From NCBI GenBank assembly GCA_934352055.1, contig CAKRJY010000002.1, positions 225,894 to 289,893 on the forward strand: 64,000 bases of DNA, read 5' to 3'. Of this stretch, positions 25,225 to 33,806 are shown one piece after another. The DNA is from an uncultured Lachnospiraceae bacterium (GTDB lineage Bacteria; Bacillota; Clostridia; Lachnospirales; Lachnospiraceae). The translations under genes and the position numbers were made by a program. The notes under the pieces are model-generated. The model was not told the origin of the DNA, did no database searches, and saw nothing but the letters and a program-made list of their open reading frames with translations. How positions within the stretch are numbered: the stretch's first letter is position 1; every line of letters starts with the position of its first letter.

Positions 25225-25261
25225 AAAAAAAGATGTAAGCGAAAACGCTTACATCTTTTTT
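25225..25261 (-). terminator. Terminator of pckA
   Basis: AAAAAAGATGTAAGCG and CGCTTACATCTTTTTT form a perfect 16-bp stem with a 4-base loop, flanked by A and T runs, so it can act in both directions. It lies 25 bases past the pckA stop on the minus strand. Confidence 0.85.
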
Positions 25262-25285
25262 AGTGTATTTAATCGGTTAAAGAAA

Positions 25286-26890
25286 TTATAACTGAGGACC
25301 TGCAGAAACAAGTGCCTTACCAGCATCGTTACCTTCATACTTAGCGAAGTTCTTGTTGAATCTAGCAGCAAGATCTTTTGCCTTTTCTTCCCATTCAGAA
25401 GCATCAGCATAAGTATCTCTAGGATCTAAGATTGCTGAATCAACGCCAGGAAGTTCTGTTGGAACCTCGAAGTTGAAGTAAGGAATTGTCTTAGTAGGAG
25501 CATTCTTGATATCTCCGTTTAAGATAGCATCAATGATTCCACGAGTATCCTTGATAGAGATTCTCTTACCAGTTCCGTTCCATCCTGTGTTTACAAGATA
25601 AGCCTTAGCGCCGCTCTGTTCCATCTTCTTAACAAGTTCTTCAGCATACTTTGTTGGATGTAATTCCAAGAAAGCCTGTCCGAAGCAAGCTGAGAAAGTA
25701 GGAGTTGGCTCTGTGATACCACGCTCTGTACCAGCAAGCTTTGCTGTAAATCCTGATAAGAAGTAGTACTGTGTCTGCTCTGGAGTCAGGATAGATACTG
25801 GAGGAAGTACACCAAACGCATCTGCTGACAAGAAGATAACATTCTTTGCTGCTGGAGCAGAAGAGATTGGACGTACAATGTTTTCAATGTGGTTGATTGG
25901 ATAAGAAACACGTGTGTTTTCTGTAACACTCTTGTCTGCAAAGTCAATCTTGCCATTAGCATCCAATGTTACGTTCTCAAGAAGAGCATCTCTCTTGATT
26001 GCATTGTAGATGTCTGGCTCAGAATCCTTATCCAGATCGATAACCTTAGCGTAGCAACCACCTTCGAAGTTGAATACACCGTTGTCATCCCAACCATGCT
26101 CATCATCACCGATCAAAAGACGCTTAGGATCGGTAGAAAGTGTTGTCTTACCTGTTCCGGAAAGACCAAAGAAGATAGCAGTGTTTTCACCATTTAAATC
26201 TGTGTTTGCAGAGCAGTGCATAGCAGCGATGCCCTTAAGTGGAAGATAGTAGTTCATCATAGAGAACATACCCTTTTTCATTTCTCCACCATACCATGTG
26301 TTGATGATAACCTGCTCACGGCTAGAGATGTTGAATGCTACACATGTCTCAGAGTTAAGACCTAATTCCTTGTAGTTTTCAACTTTTGCCTTAGAAGCGT
26401 TGTAAACAACGAAATCAGGCTCGAAGTTTTCTAATTCTTCAGCAGTTGGCTGGATGAACATATTTGTTACAAAGTGAGCCTGCCAAGCAACCTCAACAAT
26501 AAAACGGATAGCCATACGAGTATCAGCATTAGCACCGCAGAATGCATCTACAACAAATAATCTCTTGTTGCAAAGTTCCTTCTTAGCGATTTCCTTAACA
26601 ACTTCCCATGTCTTTTCATCCATTGGATGGTTGTCATTCTTGTACTCGTCTGTAGTCCACCATACAGTGTCCTTAGAGTTCTCATCAACAACGATGTATT
26701 TGTCTTTAGGAGAACGTCCTGTGTAAACACCTGTCATAACGTTTACAGCACCAAGTTCACTTTCCTGGCCTTTTTCATAGCCTTCTAATTCCGGCTTTGT
26801 CTCTTCTTTGAATAATTCTTCATAAGAAGGGTTGTGAACGATTTCTGTGGTTCCGGAAATACCATACTTGCTTAAATTGATTTCTGCCAT
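25286..26890 (-). CDS. pckA: Phosphoenolpyruvate carboxykinase (ATP)
   Basis: The 534-aa enzyme interconverts oxaloacetate + ATP and PEP + CO2 + ADP. In fermenting gut anaerobes it often runs in the carboxylating direction. Landmarks are GVYTGRSPKDKYIV, the substrate and metal region IINTWYGGEMKKGMFSMMNY, the kinase P-loop FFGLSGTGKTTLS and the GDDEHGWDD metal motif. The start is the MAEINLSKYG methionine at 26890, with AGAGGTT upstream; a 23-residue extension (to 26959) crosses the 5' leader and has no ribosome site. Promoter and Rex-like site lie upstream. Confidence 0.95.
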   Translation of the reverse strand: MAEINLSKYGISGTTEIVHNPSYEELFKEETKPELEGYEKGQESELGAVNVMTGVYTGRSPKDKYIVVDENSKDTVWWTTDEYKNDNHPMDEKTWEVVKEIAKKELCNKRLFVVDAFCGANADTRMAIRFIVEVAWQAHFVTNMFIQPTAEELENFEPDFVVYNASKAKVENYKELGLNSETCVAFNISSREQVIINTWYGGEMKKGMFSMMNYYLPLKGIAAMHCSANTDLNGENTAIFFGLSGTGKTTLSTDPKRLLIGDDEHGWDDNGVFNFEGGCYAKVIDLDKDSEPDIYNAIKRDALLENVTLDANGKIDFADKSVTENTRVSYPINHIENIVRPISSAPAAKNVIFLSADAFGVLPPVSILTPEQTQYYFLSGFTAKLAGTERGITEPTPTFSACFGQAFLELHPTKYAEELVKKMEQSGAKAYLVNTGWNGTGKRISIKDTRGIIDAILNGDIKNAPTKTIPYFNFEVPTELPGVDSAILDPRDTYADASEWEEKAKDLAARFNKNFAKYEGNDAGKALVSAGPQL

Positions 26891-26936
26891 TTCTTTTAAC
26901 CTCTTTTCTGTATGATTTGAAAATAGTAGCAGTACT

Positions 26937-26954
26937 TTGTTAAAAAATAAACAT
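26937..26954 (-). promoter_or_regulatory. Weak Rex-like operator in the pckA leader
   Basis: TTGTTAAAAAATAAACAT matches the Rex consensus TTGTTAA-N4-TTAACAA at 12 of 14 specified positions. It sits ~13 bases downstream of the pckA -10 element, where a bound repressor could block transcription. AT-rich leaders give such matches by chance, so this is tentative. Confidence 0.3.
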
Positions 26955-26973
26955 TTCAAAGTACCCTCATCAT

Positions 26974-27001
26974 ATTATACAATAATCCATCATAAAATCA
27001 A
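26974..27001 (-). promoter_or_regulatory. Promoter of pckA
   Basis: On the minus strand, TTGATT is followed after 16 bases by a perfect TATAAT. It is ~85 bases upstream of the chosen start codon. Confidence 0.65.
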
Positions 27002-27077
27002 GAAAAATGCACATAAAAACAATCCTTTTTTCTCCATTTCATCATGTATGTTGCTCCTTTATATAGGAAAGGGGGTA

Positions 27078-27923
27078 TTATATGGAGTGAAAGCCCTTGC
27101 CAAACACTTCACTGGTACTGGAAACGGACATGAATGCCTGCGGTTGATTATCGCGAATGTAATTTCGTAATTCTACCGCCTGTGTACGGGATAGAGAAGT
27201 GAAAATAATATATTTCTGACTGTTGGTATAAGCGCCGACACCATCGGTAATTGTTGCACTTCGACCCAGATTTTTTGTGATAAAAGAGCAGATTTCATCT
27301 TTGTCATCACATACAATCGTGATGGATTTGCGCAGATTGATCGTGGCAATAATATCGTCAATCAAAAAAGATTTGACGGTCAGACCGACGAAAGAATAAA
27401 GTGCGGTTTTTAAGTCGAAGACAAAGCAGGCTACAAGAATCATCACAAGATCTGTGACAAACAGAGCAATGCCGATGTCTTTCATATTGGTATATTTTTT
27501 TAAAAGCATGGCAATGACATCCGTTCCGCCACTGGAAGCACCAATATTAAATAGGATGGCAGAGGCGATGGATGGTAAGGCAATCGCAAAGATCAAATCC
27601 AGCATAGGCTCATTGGAAAGTGGGGCAGATAGAGGAATCCATTTTTCAAAGACAAGCAGAAGCAGTGAAAGCAGCATACTGGCGTAAGTTGTCTTTAATG
27701 CAAAGCTTTTTCCCAGAAAAATAAAACCAATAATCAAAAGTATGGTATTCGCAAGAAAAGTAAAAGCGGAAGCACTCAGCGGCGTGATTTTTGCAATAAC
27801 AGTTGCAAAACCTGTGATGCCACCAAAACAGAAATTATCTGGGAATTTAAAAAAGTAAATTCCGATGGCCATAATAAAGGTACTCATAGTAATCATAACG
27901 AGACTGTTGATTTTGTGCTTCAT
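27078..27923 (-). CDS. YitT-family membrane protein
   Basis: The 281-aa product has five to six membrane segments in its first ~200 residues (including FGGITGFATVIAKITPLSAS and NIGASSGGTDVIAMLLKKYT). It ends in a soluble C-terminal domain of the DUF2179 type (ATITDGVGAYTNSQKYIIFT and VELRNYIRDNQPQAFMSVSS). This domain pair defines the YitT family; its transported substrate is not generally known. It stands alone on the minus strand, divergent from the LCP gene. Confidence 0.88.
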   Translation of the reverse strand: MKHKINSLVMITMSTFIMAIGIYFFKFPDNFCFGGITGFATVIAKITPLSASAFTFLANTILLIIGFIFLGKSFALKTTYASMLLSLLLLVFEKWIPLSAPLSNEPMLDLIFAIALPSIASAILFNIGASSGGTDVIAMLLKKYTNMKDIGIALFVTDLVMILVACFVFDLKTALYSFVGLTVKSFLIDDIIATINLRKSITIVCDDKDEICSFITKNLGRSATITDGVGAYTNSQKYIIFTSLSRTQAVELRNYIRDNQPQAFMSVSSTSEVFGKGFHSI

Positions 27924-28081
27924 GATGCGATAATCTCCTTTTGTGTAAAAATATAAGTGAAAATATTACGTCTATATTCTAACCACTTTTCGGTATTTTT
28001 TCTATAGAAGATATGGTAAAATATAAAAGAATTGGAAAAAGTTGTATGGTAATAAGACAAACAGAGGAAGGGAGAACTCTT

Positions 28082-29104
28082 ATGGCAAATAACAAAAAGA
28101 AGAAAAAGCGTATGTCATATAAGAAGCGCATTGCAATTATCGTGATTGCTCTTCTGGTGGCGATTTTGGCACTTGTTGCATACATATTGTTTGGCAATAG
28201 CGGGAAAGACGAAAAGACAGATGACATTTTAGATGGTTACACAACCATTGCTTTCTTTGGTGTGGACAATCGTTCTAATGGTAATTTTGACAGCGGAAAC
28301 AGTGATACGGTGATGCTTTGTAATATTAATAACTATACGAAGCAGGTAGAAATCGTGTCAGTCTATCGAGATACCTTGATGGATGTTGATGGCGAAGGAA
28401 CGTTCCGTAAATGTAATTATGCGTTTAATCATGGCGGAATGGACAATGCCATTGCTATGTTAAACCGCAATTTGGATCTGCAAATCAAAGATTATGTCGC
28501 AGTAGATTTTATGGCACTTGTAAATGCAGTGGATGCGGTAGACGGTATTGATCTTGAATTGTCGGATGCAGAAGTTGAGGCAATGAATGGTGGCTATATC
28601 GGAGAAGTAGGTGCTATTGTCGGCAAGGAAGCCAATCCGGTATCTGCAGGTATGCAGCATCTCGATGGTGTGCAGGCAACTGCTTATTGTAGAATTCGTT
28701 CTACGGTAGGGGATGATTTTAAGAGAACGGAAAGGCAACGTACCGTTTTAACCCAGATTATTGCAAAAGCAAAGAGTGCAAATCCGGCACAATTAGCATC
28801 CTTGATTAGTGGTGTATTCCCGGATGTAGATACCAGCCTTGAGATGGATCAGATGATTTATCTGGCAAAGAATATGATGGATTATAATCTTGGCGAAACT
28901 AAGGGATTTCCATTTTCCAAGTCAACCGACCGTTTTGGTGATGGCATTGGTGATGCGGTTGTTCCATGCAGCTTAGAAACCAATGTGGTACAGCTTCATC
29001 AGGAGCTATATGAAGATACAGAATATGAAGCATCGGATGAAGTAAAGAACATTTCAGATGACCTGACTCGTTTTACAGGTTATGGCGCGAATGACGGAGA
29101 CTGA
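28082..29104 (+). CDS. LCP (LytR-CpsA-Psr) family protein
   Basis: ATG 28082 follows GGAAGGGAGA; longer in-frame starts run through the leader. The 340-aa protein has a Lys-rich N-terminus, one membrane segment (about residues 16-40) and an extracellular LCP domain. The domain shows IAFFGVDNRSNGNFDSGNSD, TVMLCNINNYTKQVEIVSVY-RD, ATAYCRIRSTVGDDFKRTER and QR, with the Asp/Arg residues that bind polyprenyl pyrophosphate. LCP enzymes transfer glycopolymers from lipid carriers to peptidoglycan. The gene is monocistronic; the next promoter drives the cobalamin locus. Confidence 0.9.
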   Translation: MANNKKKKKRMSYKKRIAIIVIALLVAILALVAYILFGNSGKDEKTDDILDGYTTIAFFGVDNRSNGNFDSGNSDTVMLCNINNYTKQVEIVSVYRDTLMDVDGEGTFRKCNYAFNHGGMDNAIAMLNRNLDLQIKDYVAVDFMALVNAVDAVDGIDLELSDAEVEAMNGGYIGEVGAIVGKEANPVSAGMQHLDGVQATAYCRIRSTVGDDFKRTERQRTVLTQIIAKAKSANPAQLASLISGVFPDVDTSLEMDQMIYLAKNMMDYNLGETKGFPFSKSTDRFGDGIGDAVVPCSLETNVVQLHQELYEDTEYEASDEVKNISDDLTRFTGYGANDGD

Positions 29105-29116
29105 TTTCGTTTTTCG

Positions 29117-29145
29117 TTGAAATGCGAAATGGAATGTGATAGAAT
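29117..29145 (+). promoter_or_regulatory. Promoter of the cobalamin locus
   Basis: TTGAAA (29117-29122) and TAGAAT (29140-29145) are separated by exactly 17 bases. The predicted start falls ~20 bases before the riboswitch. Confidence 0.7.
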
Positions 29146-29164
29146 AAGGCGAATTTCATAGAGA

Positions 29165-29395
29165 AATAATTGGTGCCCTTCCAGGATGAGACAGGCTTGA
29201 GAAAGGGTTAAAAGGGAAACAGGTGAAATTCCTGTACGATCTCGTCACTGTGATTAGGGAGTGCGTTTCTTTTGTTTTTACGCCACTGATGCAAAGGCAT
29301 TGGGAAGGTGAGAAACGCGTGATGATCTTTCAGCCAGGAAACCTGCCAGTTGTTTGGTACAGGAATCATTCCAGATCACGAGGCATTGGTCGTAC
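29165..29395 (+). promoter_or_regulatory. Cobalamin (B12) riboswitch
   Basis: The conserved boxes occur in order: TGGTGCCC near the 5' end, AAAAGGGAAACAGGTGAAAT, TCGTCACTGTGATT, CCACTGATGCAAAGGCATTG followed by GGAAGG, and the B12-box-like AGCCAGGAAACCTGCC (29332-29347). The 3' part GATCACGAGGCATTGGTC would form the kissing-loop and P1 region. Terminator hairpins follow at 29405 and 29462, so binding of adenosyl- or another cobalamin probably causes premature termination of the ~21-kb locus. Confidence 0.95.
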
Positions 29396-29404
29396 TGTTT
29401 TAAG

Positions 29405-29427
29405 TAATGCAAAATTGCATTTTTTTG
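29405..29427 (+). terminator. Possible riboswitch expression-platform terminator
   Basis: AATGC/GCATT form a short stem around AAAATT-like loop bases and are followed by seven Ts. Its place directly behind the riboswitch suggests it is the ligand-controlled terminator; the stem is short. Confidence 0.5.
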
Positions 29428-29461
29428 GTGTGCAGATTTTGGCTTGCATTAGGATTTGATT

Positions 29462-29500
29462 ACTCTGTTCCTTTTTATATGGGGCAGAGTATTTCTTTTT
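29462..29500 (+). terminator. Second hairpin with T-run before cbiK
   Basis: ACTCTG...CC pairs with GG..CAGAGT around TTTTTATAT, and ATTTCTTTTT follows. It could be the main conditional terminator, or a backup to the one at 29405. Confidence 0.5.
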
Positions 29501-29571
29501 ATACAGTTTTTTCGTGGGAATATGACCTGTTCGAATCCTGTGAAAAGCAATGAAATAATAGGAGGAATCAG

Positions 29572-31155
29572 ATGAAGAAGAAAGTAATTTCACTTATGAT
29601 GGTATGCATGTTAGCCGTTGGCCTTGCAACCGGCTGTGGCAGCAAAGACGCAGCACAGACAAGTAATACCGTAAGCGATCAGGAAGCAGCAGATAAGGTG
29701 GCAGAGTTGATTGATGCCATTTATGTGCAGGAAAGAACAGATAAGACAGACGAGCAGTGCGCTGCTGCAAAGAAAGCATGGGATGCTTTGACAGATGCAC
29801 AAAAGGAACTTGTCAGTGGCGAGAACGCAGACCCGGATTATTTTGGAAGAGATACAGGGGATGCCTCTAAGGATGATCCATTGAACCAGGATGACATCGG
29901 CCATAATGAGATTCTCGTTGTAAGTTTTGGTACATCCTTTAACGATAGCCGTACTGCAGACATCGGTGGTGTAGAAAAGGCAATCGCAGAAGCAAATCCA
30001 GGCTGGTCTGTAAGACGTGCCTTCACAGCACAGATCATCATCAATCATATCCAGGCAAGAGATGATGAAAAAATTGATAATGTAGAACAGGCATTGGATC
30101 GTGCCGTAGACAATGGCGTGAAAAATCTTGTCATTCAGCCAACGCATTTAATGCATGGTGCGGAATACGATGAATTGATGGAAGCAGTCAAAGAATATGC
30201 GGATAAGTTTGATTCTGTTTCTGTTGCAGAGCCATTGCTCGGTGAAGTGGGAGCAGATGCAAAAGTAATCAATGCAGATAAAAAGGCAGTTGCAGAGGCA
30301 ATCACAGCAGAAGCTGTAAAAGATGCAAAATATGACTCTTTGGATGCTGCAAAAGAAGATAGCACTGCATTTGTATTCATGGGACATGGTACTTCTCACA
30401 CAGCGAAAGTAAGCTATTCACAGATGGCAACACAGATGGAAGAATTAGGTTATGATAATGTGTTTATCGGAACCGTAGAGGGCGAGCCGGAAGAGACCGC
30501 TTGTGAAAATGTCATTGAAGCCGTTAAAGAAGCAGGCTATAAGAACGTAATTTTACGTCCACTGATGGTGGTTGCCGGAGACCATGCAAACAATGATATG
30601 GCAGGGGATGATGAAGATTCCTGGAAGAGCCAGTTTGAAGCTTCTAAGGCATTTGATTCTGTAGAATGTCAGATATCAGGACTTGGCGAAATCGAAGCAA
30701 TTCAAAAGCTTTATGTACAGCATACAAAGGATGCCATTGCATCTACCGGCATTATTGTAGAACCTGCAGCAAATGCAGAAGGTACAGCAAAGCTTGCAGA
30801 TGGTACTTATCAGGCAAAGTTTACAACAGACAGCAGCATGTTTCATGTCAATGAGGCAAACAATGATTTGGGCGAGCTGACCGTAAAAGATGGTAAGATG
30901 ACCATTCATATTTCTCTTACTTCAAAGAAAATTGTAAACCTTTATGAAGGACTTGCAGCGGATGCGCAAAAAGATACAAAGAATGTATTACAGCCAACGG
31001 TAGATACCGTGACATATAGTGATGGAACAACGGAAGAAGTCAACGGATTTGATGTGCCGGTTCCATATCTGGATAAGGAATTTGACCTTGCACTTTTGGG
31101 AACAAAAGGCACATGGTATGATCACAAGGTCATTGTATCTAGTCCACAGCAGTAA
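29572..31155 (+). CDS. cbiK: CbiK-type sirohydrochlorin cobaltochelatase as a lipoprotein, with extra C-terminal domain
   Basis: AGGAGG precedes the ATG. The 527-aa protein begins with a lipoprotein signal: KKK, a hydrophobic core, and cysteine 22 in GLATGCGSK. A ~75-residue helical linker follows, then the CbiK domain (about residues 105-395) with EILVVSFGTSFNDSRTADIG and the metal-site histidine motifs QPTHLMHGAEYDE and FVFMGHGTSHT. The C-terminal ~125 residues (from LADGTYQAKFTTDS) form a separate beta-rich domain related to the 141-aa lipoprotein downstream. CbiK inserts Co2+ into sirohydrochlorin, the first dedicated step of the anaerobic pathway. The signal places it outside the membrane, which conflicts with the cytoplasmic location of the next enzymes. 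Confidence 0.88.
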   Translation: MKKKVISLMMVCMLAVGLATGCGSKDAAQTSNTVSDQEAADKVAELIDAIYVQERTDKTDEQCAAAKKAWDALTDAQKELVSGENADPDYFGRDTGDASKDDPLNQDDIGHNEILVVSFGTSFNDSRTADIGGVEKAIAEANPGWSVRRAFTAQIIINHIQARDDEKIDNVEQALDRAVDNGVKNLVIQPTHLMHGAEYDELMEAVKEYADKFDSVSVAEPLLGEVGADAKVINADKKAVAEAITAEAVKDAKYDSLDAAKEDSTAFVFMGHGTSHTAKVSYSQMATQMEELGYDNVFIGTVEGEPEETACENVIEAVKEAGYKNVILRPLMVVAGDHANNDMAGDDEDSWKSQFEASKAFDSVECQISGLGEIEAIQKLYVQHTKDAIASTGIIVEPAANAEGTAKLADGTYQAKFTTDSSMFHVNEANNDLGELTVKDGKMTIHISLTSKKIVNLYEGLAADAQKDTKNVLQPTVDTVTYSDGTTEEVNGFDVPVPYLDKEFDLALLGTKGTWYDHKVIVSSPQQ

Positions 31156-31175
31156 AAAAGGAATGTAGAAGAATC

Positions 31176-31601
31176 ATGAAAATACAAAAAAAACGAAATC
31201 ATTGGAAACGATATGGCACAACGGTTTTGTGTCTGCTGGTGATGCTTATTTCGTTCGTGGGATGTACAGCAAAAAAATCAGATACGTTAGCAGACGGAAC
31301 CTATCTTGTGGATGTTCGCTTGGAAGGTGGAAGTGGTAAAGCAACAGTAGCTTCCCCAACAGAAATTACGGTTAAGAACGGAAAAATAACAGCAACCATT
31401 ATCTGGAGCAGCAGTCATTATGATTATATGCTTGTGGATGGTGAAAAATATGAAAATGAAGCAGAAGAAGGCATGGGATCTACGTTTACCATACCGGTAA
31501 AAAATATCGAAGAACCACTTGACGTTGTAGGTGATACAACAGCCATGAGTACACCTCATGAAATCGATTATACATTGTATTTTACATTGGAAGACAAATA
31601 A
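31176..31601 (+). CDS. Small lipoprotein with a beta-rich domain shared with CbiK
   Basis: The 141-aa product has a basic N-terminus, a hydrophobic segment and a probable lipid-attachment cysteine in LISFVGCTAKK. The rest (SDTLADGTYLVDVRLEGGSG, then ATVASPTEITVKNGKITATI and HYDYMLVDGEKYE) matches the C-terminal part of the preceding CbiK in its DGTY opening and its V-K-x-GK-x-T strand. The fold may be a NEAT-like ligand-binding sandwich, but that is inference. Its position between CbiK and the corrinoid transporter suggests it binds a tetrapyrrole or corrinoid at the cell surface. Confidence 0.7.
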   Translation: MKIQKKRNHWKRYGTTVLCLLVMLISFVGCTAKKSDTLADGTYLVDVRLEGGSGKATVASPTEITVKNGKITATIIWSSSHYDYMLVDGEKYENEAEEGMGSTFTIPVKNIEEPLDVVGDTTAMSTPHEIDYTLYFTLEDK

Positions 31602-31624
31602 AAGAATAGGAACCAAAAAGCAAG

Positions 31625-32773
31625 ATGAGAAATTGGAAAAAAAGAGGCATGAGCCTGTTACTTGCTGTGGTTATGATGCTGACTCTGGGCGCATGTGGCG
31701 TGCAGAGTCAGTCTGATACTACGGATCGGATTTCATTTGCCTCCTTACAAAAAACAGGAGAGCTGACGCTTTCGTATGCCACACAATTTCATGTGGAGTA
31801 TTACGATCCATACACGTTAATTACGATTGAACAAGAGGGGCGTTATCTGCTTGTGCCGGAGAAGGAAGAAGAACCGAAAAACTTACCGGAAGATGTTGTG
31901 GTTTTAAAGCAGCCACTGGATAAGACGTATCTTGTATCAACGTCAGTTATGGATTTTATCCGTCAATTGGATGTGATGTCATATGTTCGTTTATCGGGAA
32001 GTAAAGAAAAAGATTGGTATATCAAAGAAGCGCAGGAAGCGATGAAGCAGGGCGATATTCTTTATGCCGGAAAATATAGTGCCCCGGATTATGAATGTAT
32101 TTTGCAGGCGGGTTGTAATCTGGCCATTGAAAACAGCATGATTTATCATACGCCGGAGGTAAAAGAAAAACTCGAAGAACTGGGGATACCGGTTCTGGTA
32201 GAAAGATCCAGTTATGAGTCGCATCCGCTTGGACGATTGGAGTGGATCAAGTTATATGGTGTGCTATATGATGCAACAGATGCGGCAGAGTCCTATTTTA
32301 AAAGTGAAGAGGAAAAAATAATTCCATTATTAGAACAGGAAAATACCGGGAAAAAAGTAGCATTTTTCTCTGTGAATTCTGCCGGTGCGATAAATGTCAG
32401 AAAGCCAAATGACTATATTGCGCAGATGATTGGCATGGCAGGTGGAAATTATGCACTAAATGATGTGATTCCAGAGGAAGAAAACGCTCTTTCTACCATG
32501 AACATGCAGATGGAAGACTTCTACAGTGCGGCATGGGATGCAGATGTTTTGATTTACAACAGTGCAATCGAGGGAGAGATTACAAGCATCGATGACCTTT
32601 TACGCAAAAATGGATTATTTTCCGACTTTTCTGCGGTTAAACAGAAAAATGTGTACTGTACATCAAAAAACTTTTTCCAGGAATCGACTGGAATGGCAGA
32701 ATTTGTAGAAGATATGCATGCGGTATTGATTGGCGAGGAAGATCATCTGACCTATTTAAAGAAACTCAATTGA
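31625..32773 (+). CDS. btuF: ABC transporter substrate-binding lipoprotein, probably for corrinoids (BtuF-like)
   Basis: The 382-aa lipoprotein has its attachment cysteine in LTLGACGVQ. The mature part is a two-lobed class III binding protein (FecB/BtuF type): first lobe with VVVLKQPLDKTYLVSTSVMD, long helical linker around DATDAAESYFKSEEEKIIPL, second lobe with KKVAFFSVNSAGAINVRKPN. It is followed by a FecCD permease and ATPase gene. The corrinoid substrate is inferred from the riboswitch and the locus; cobalt complexes or tetrapyrrole precursors are alternatives. Confidence 0.82.
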   Translation: MRNWKKRGMSLLLAVVMMLTLGACGVQSQSDTTDRISFASLQKTGELTLSYATQFHVEYYDPYTLITIEQEGRYLLVPEKEEEPKNLPEDVVVLKQPLDKTYLVSTSVMDFIRQLDVMSYVRLSGSKEKDWYIKEAQEAMKQGDILYAGKYSAPDYECILQAGCNLAIENSMIYHTPEVKEKLEELGIPVLVERSSYESHPLGRLEWIKLYGVLYDATDAAESYFKSEEEKIIPLLEQENTGKKVAFFSVNSAGAINVRKPNDYIAQMIGMAGGNYALNDVIPEEENALSTMNMQMEDFYSAAWDADVLIYNSAIEGEITSIDDLLRKNGLFSDFSAVKQKNVYCTSKNFFQESTGMAEFVEDMHAVLIGEEDHLTYLKKLN

Positions 32774-32784
32774 TGGGAGATAAC

Positions 32785-33786
32785 ATGAAGCGATTTTTTG
32801 TAACAATGATGGGACTGGTGGCATTACTGATGTTACTGGTGGCATGGAATATTGGTTCGGGAAGCGTGAGCGTTACAGCATCACAGATGTGTGAGGTTCT
32901 GTTTCGCAAAACGACAGAAGGTACCTTTTATCATATTGTATGGGATATTCGTATGCCTCGTATGCTGGCGGCACTATTTTTGGGAGGAGCGCTGGCGGTA
33001 TCCGGATTTTTGTTACAGACTTTTTTTCAAAATCCCATTGCAGGACCTTATGTATTGGGCATTTCATCCGGAGCGAAGATGGTGGTTGCCGTTGTCATGA
33101 TTGTATGCCTGGGAAAAGGAATACAAATGTCATCATTTGCTATGGTACTGGCTGCGTTTTTCGGTTCACTTTTAGCAATGGGCTTTGTGCTGCTTTTGTC
33201 CATGCGTGTACATAAAATGTCGCTGCTTGTTGTATGTGGCATTATGATTGGTTATATCTGTTCTGCAGTTACGGATTTTCTTGTGACATTTGCATCAGAC
33301 TCTAATATAGTGAATTTGCATAACTGGTCTATGGGTAGTTTTTCCGGAACAGACTGGACGGATGTGCTGCTTTTCACAGTACTTGTGTGTATAACGGTGG
33401 TCGCTGTTTTTTTACTGGCAAAACCAATCGGCGCCTATCAGATGGGAGAAGCGTATGCGAGAAACATGGGGGTAAATATCCGCCTGCTTCGTGTTCTTTT
33501 AATTTTACTCTCCAGCCTGCTTTCCGGATGTGTAACCGCGTTTGCCGGGCCGATTTCCTTTGTGGGAATTGCTGTGCCACATTTGATCAAGCAGGCAATG
33601 AAAACGGCAAAACCACTGTATTTGATTCCGGGATGTTTTTTGGGTGGTGCTGTTGTAACACTTTTTTGTGACGGTATTGCCAGAAGTCTTTTTGCGCCGA
33701 CGGAAATCAGCATTAGCTCAGTGACTGCAGTATTTTTAGTTCCTGTGGTTATTGTGATGATGGTAAAAAGACAGGATGCCAGATAA
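32785..33786 (+). CDS. btuC: FecCD/BtuC-family ABC permease
   Basis: ATG 32785 (MKRFFVTMMGL) has GGGAGA five bases upstream; ATG 32773 overlaps the previous stop. The ~333-aa protein has about ten membrane segments and the BtuC signatures IRMPRMLAALFLGGALAVSG, NPIAGPYVLGISSGAK and GPISFVGIAVPHLIK. Probable corrinoid importer subunit. Confidence 0.9.
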   Translation: MKRFFVTMMGLVALLMLLVAWNIGSGSVSVTASQMCEVLFRKTTEGTFYHIVWDIRMPRMLAALFLGGALAVSGFLLQTFFQNPIAGPYVLGISSGAKMVVAVVMIVCLGKGIQMSSFAMVLAAFFGSLLAMGFVLLLSMRVHKMSLLVVCGIMIGYICSAVTDFLVTFASDSNIVNLHNWSMGSFSGTDWTDVLLFTVLVCITVVAVFLLAKPIGAYQMGEAYARNMGVNIRLLRVLLILLSSLLSGCVTAFAGPISFVGIAVPHLIKQAMKTAKPLYLIPGCFLGGAVVTLFCDGIARSLFAPTEISISSVTAVFLVPVVIVMMVKRQDAR

Positions 33787-33806
33787 ACATATGGGAGGGA
33801 CAGAGG

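Noticed and set aside
29611..30147. 178-codon open frame opposite cbiK
   Set aside because: It mirrors the cbiK reading frame and has no recognisable domain or start signal.
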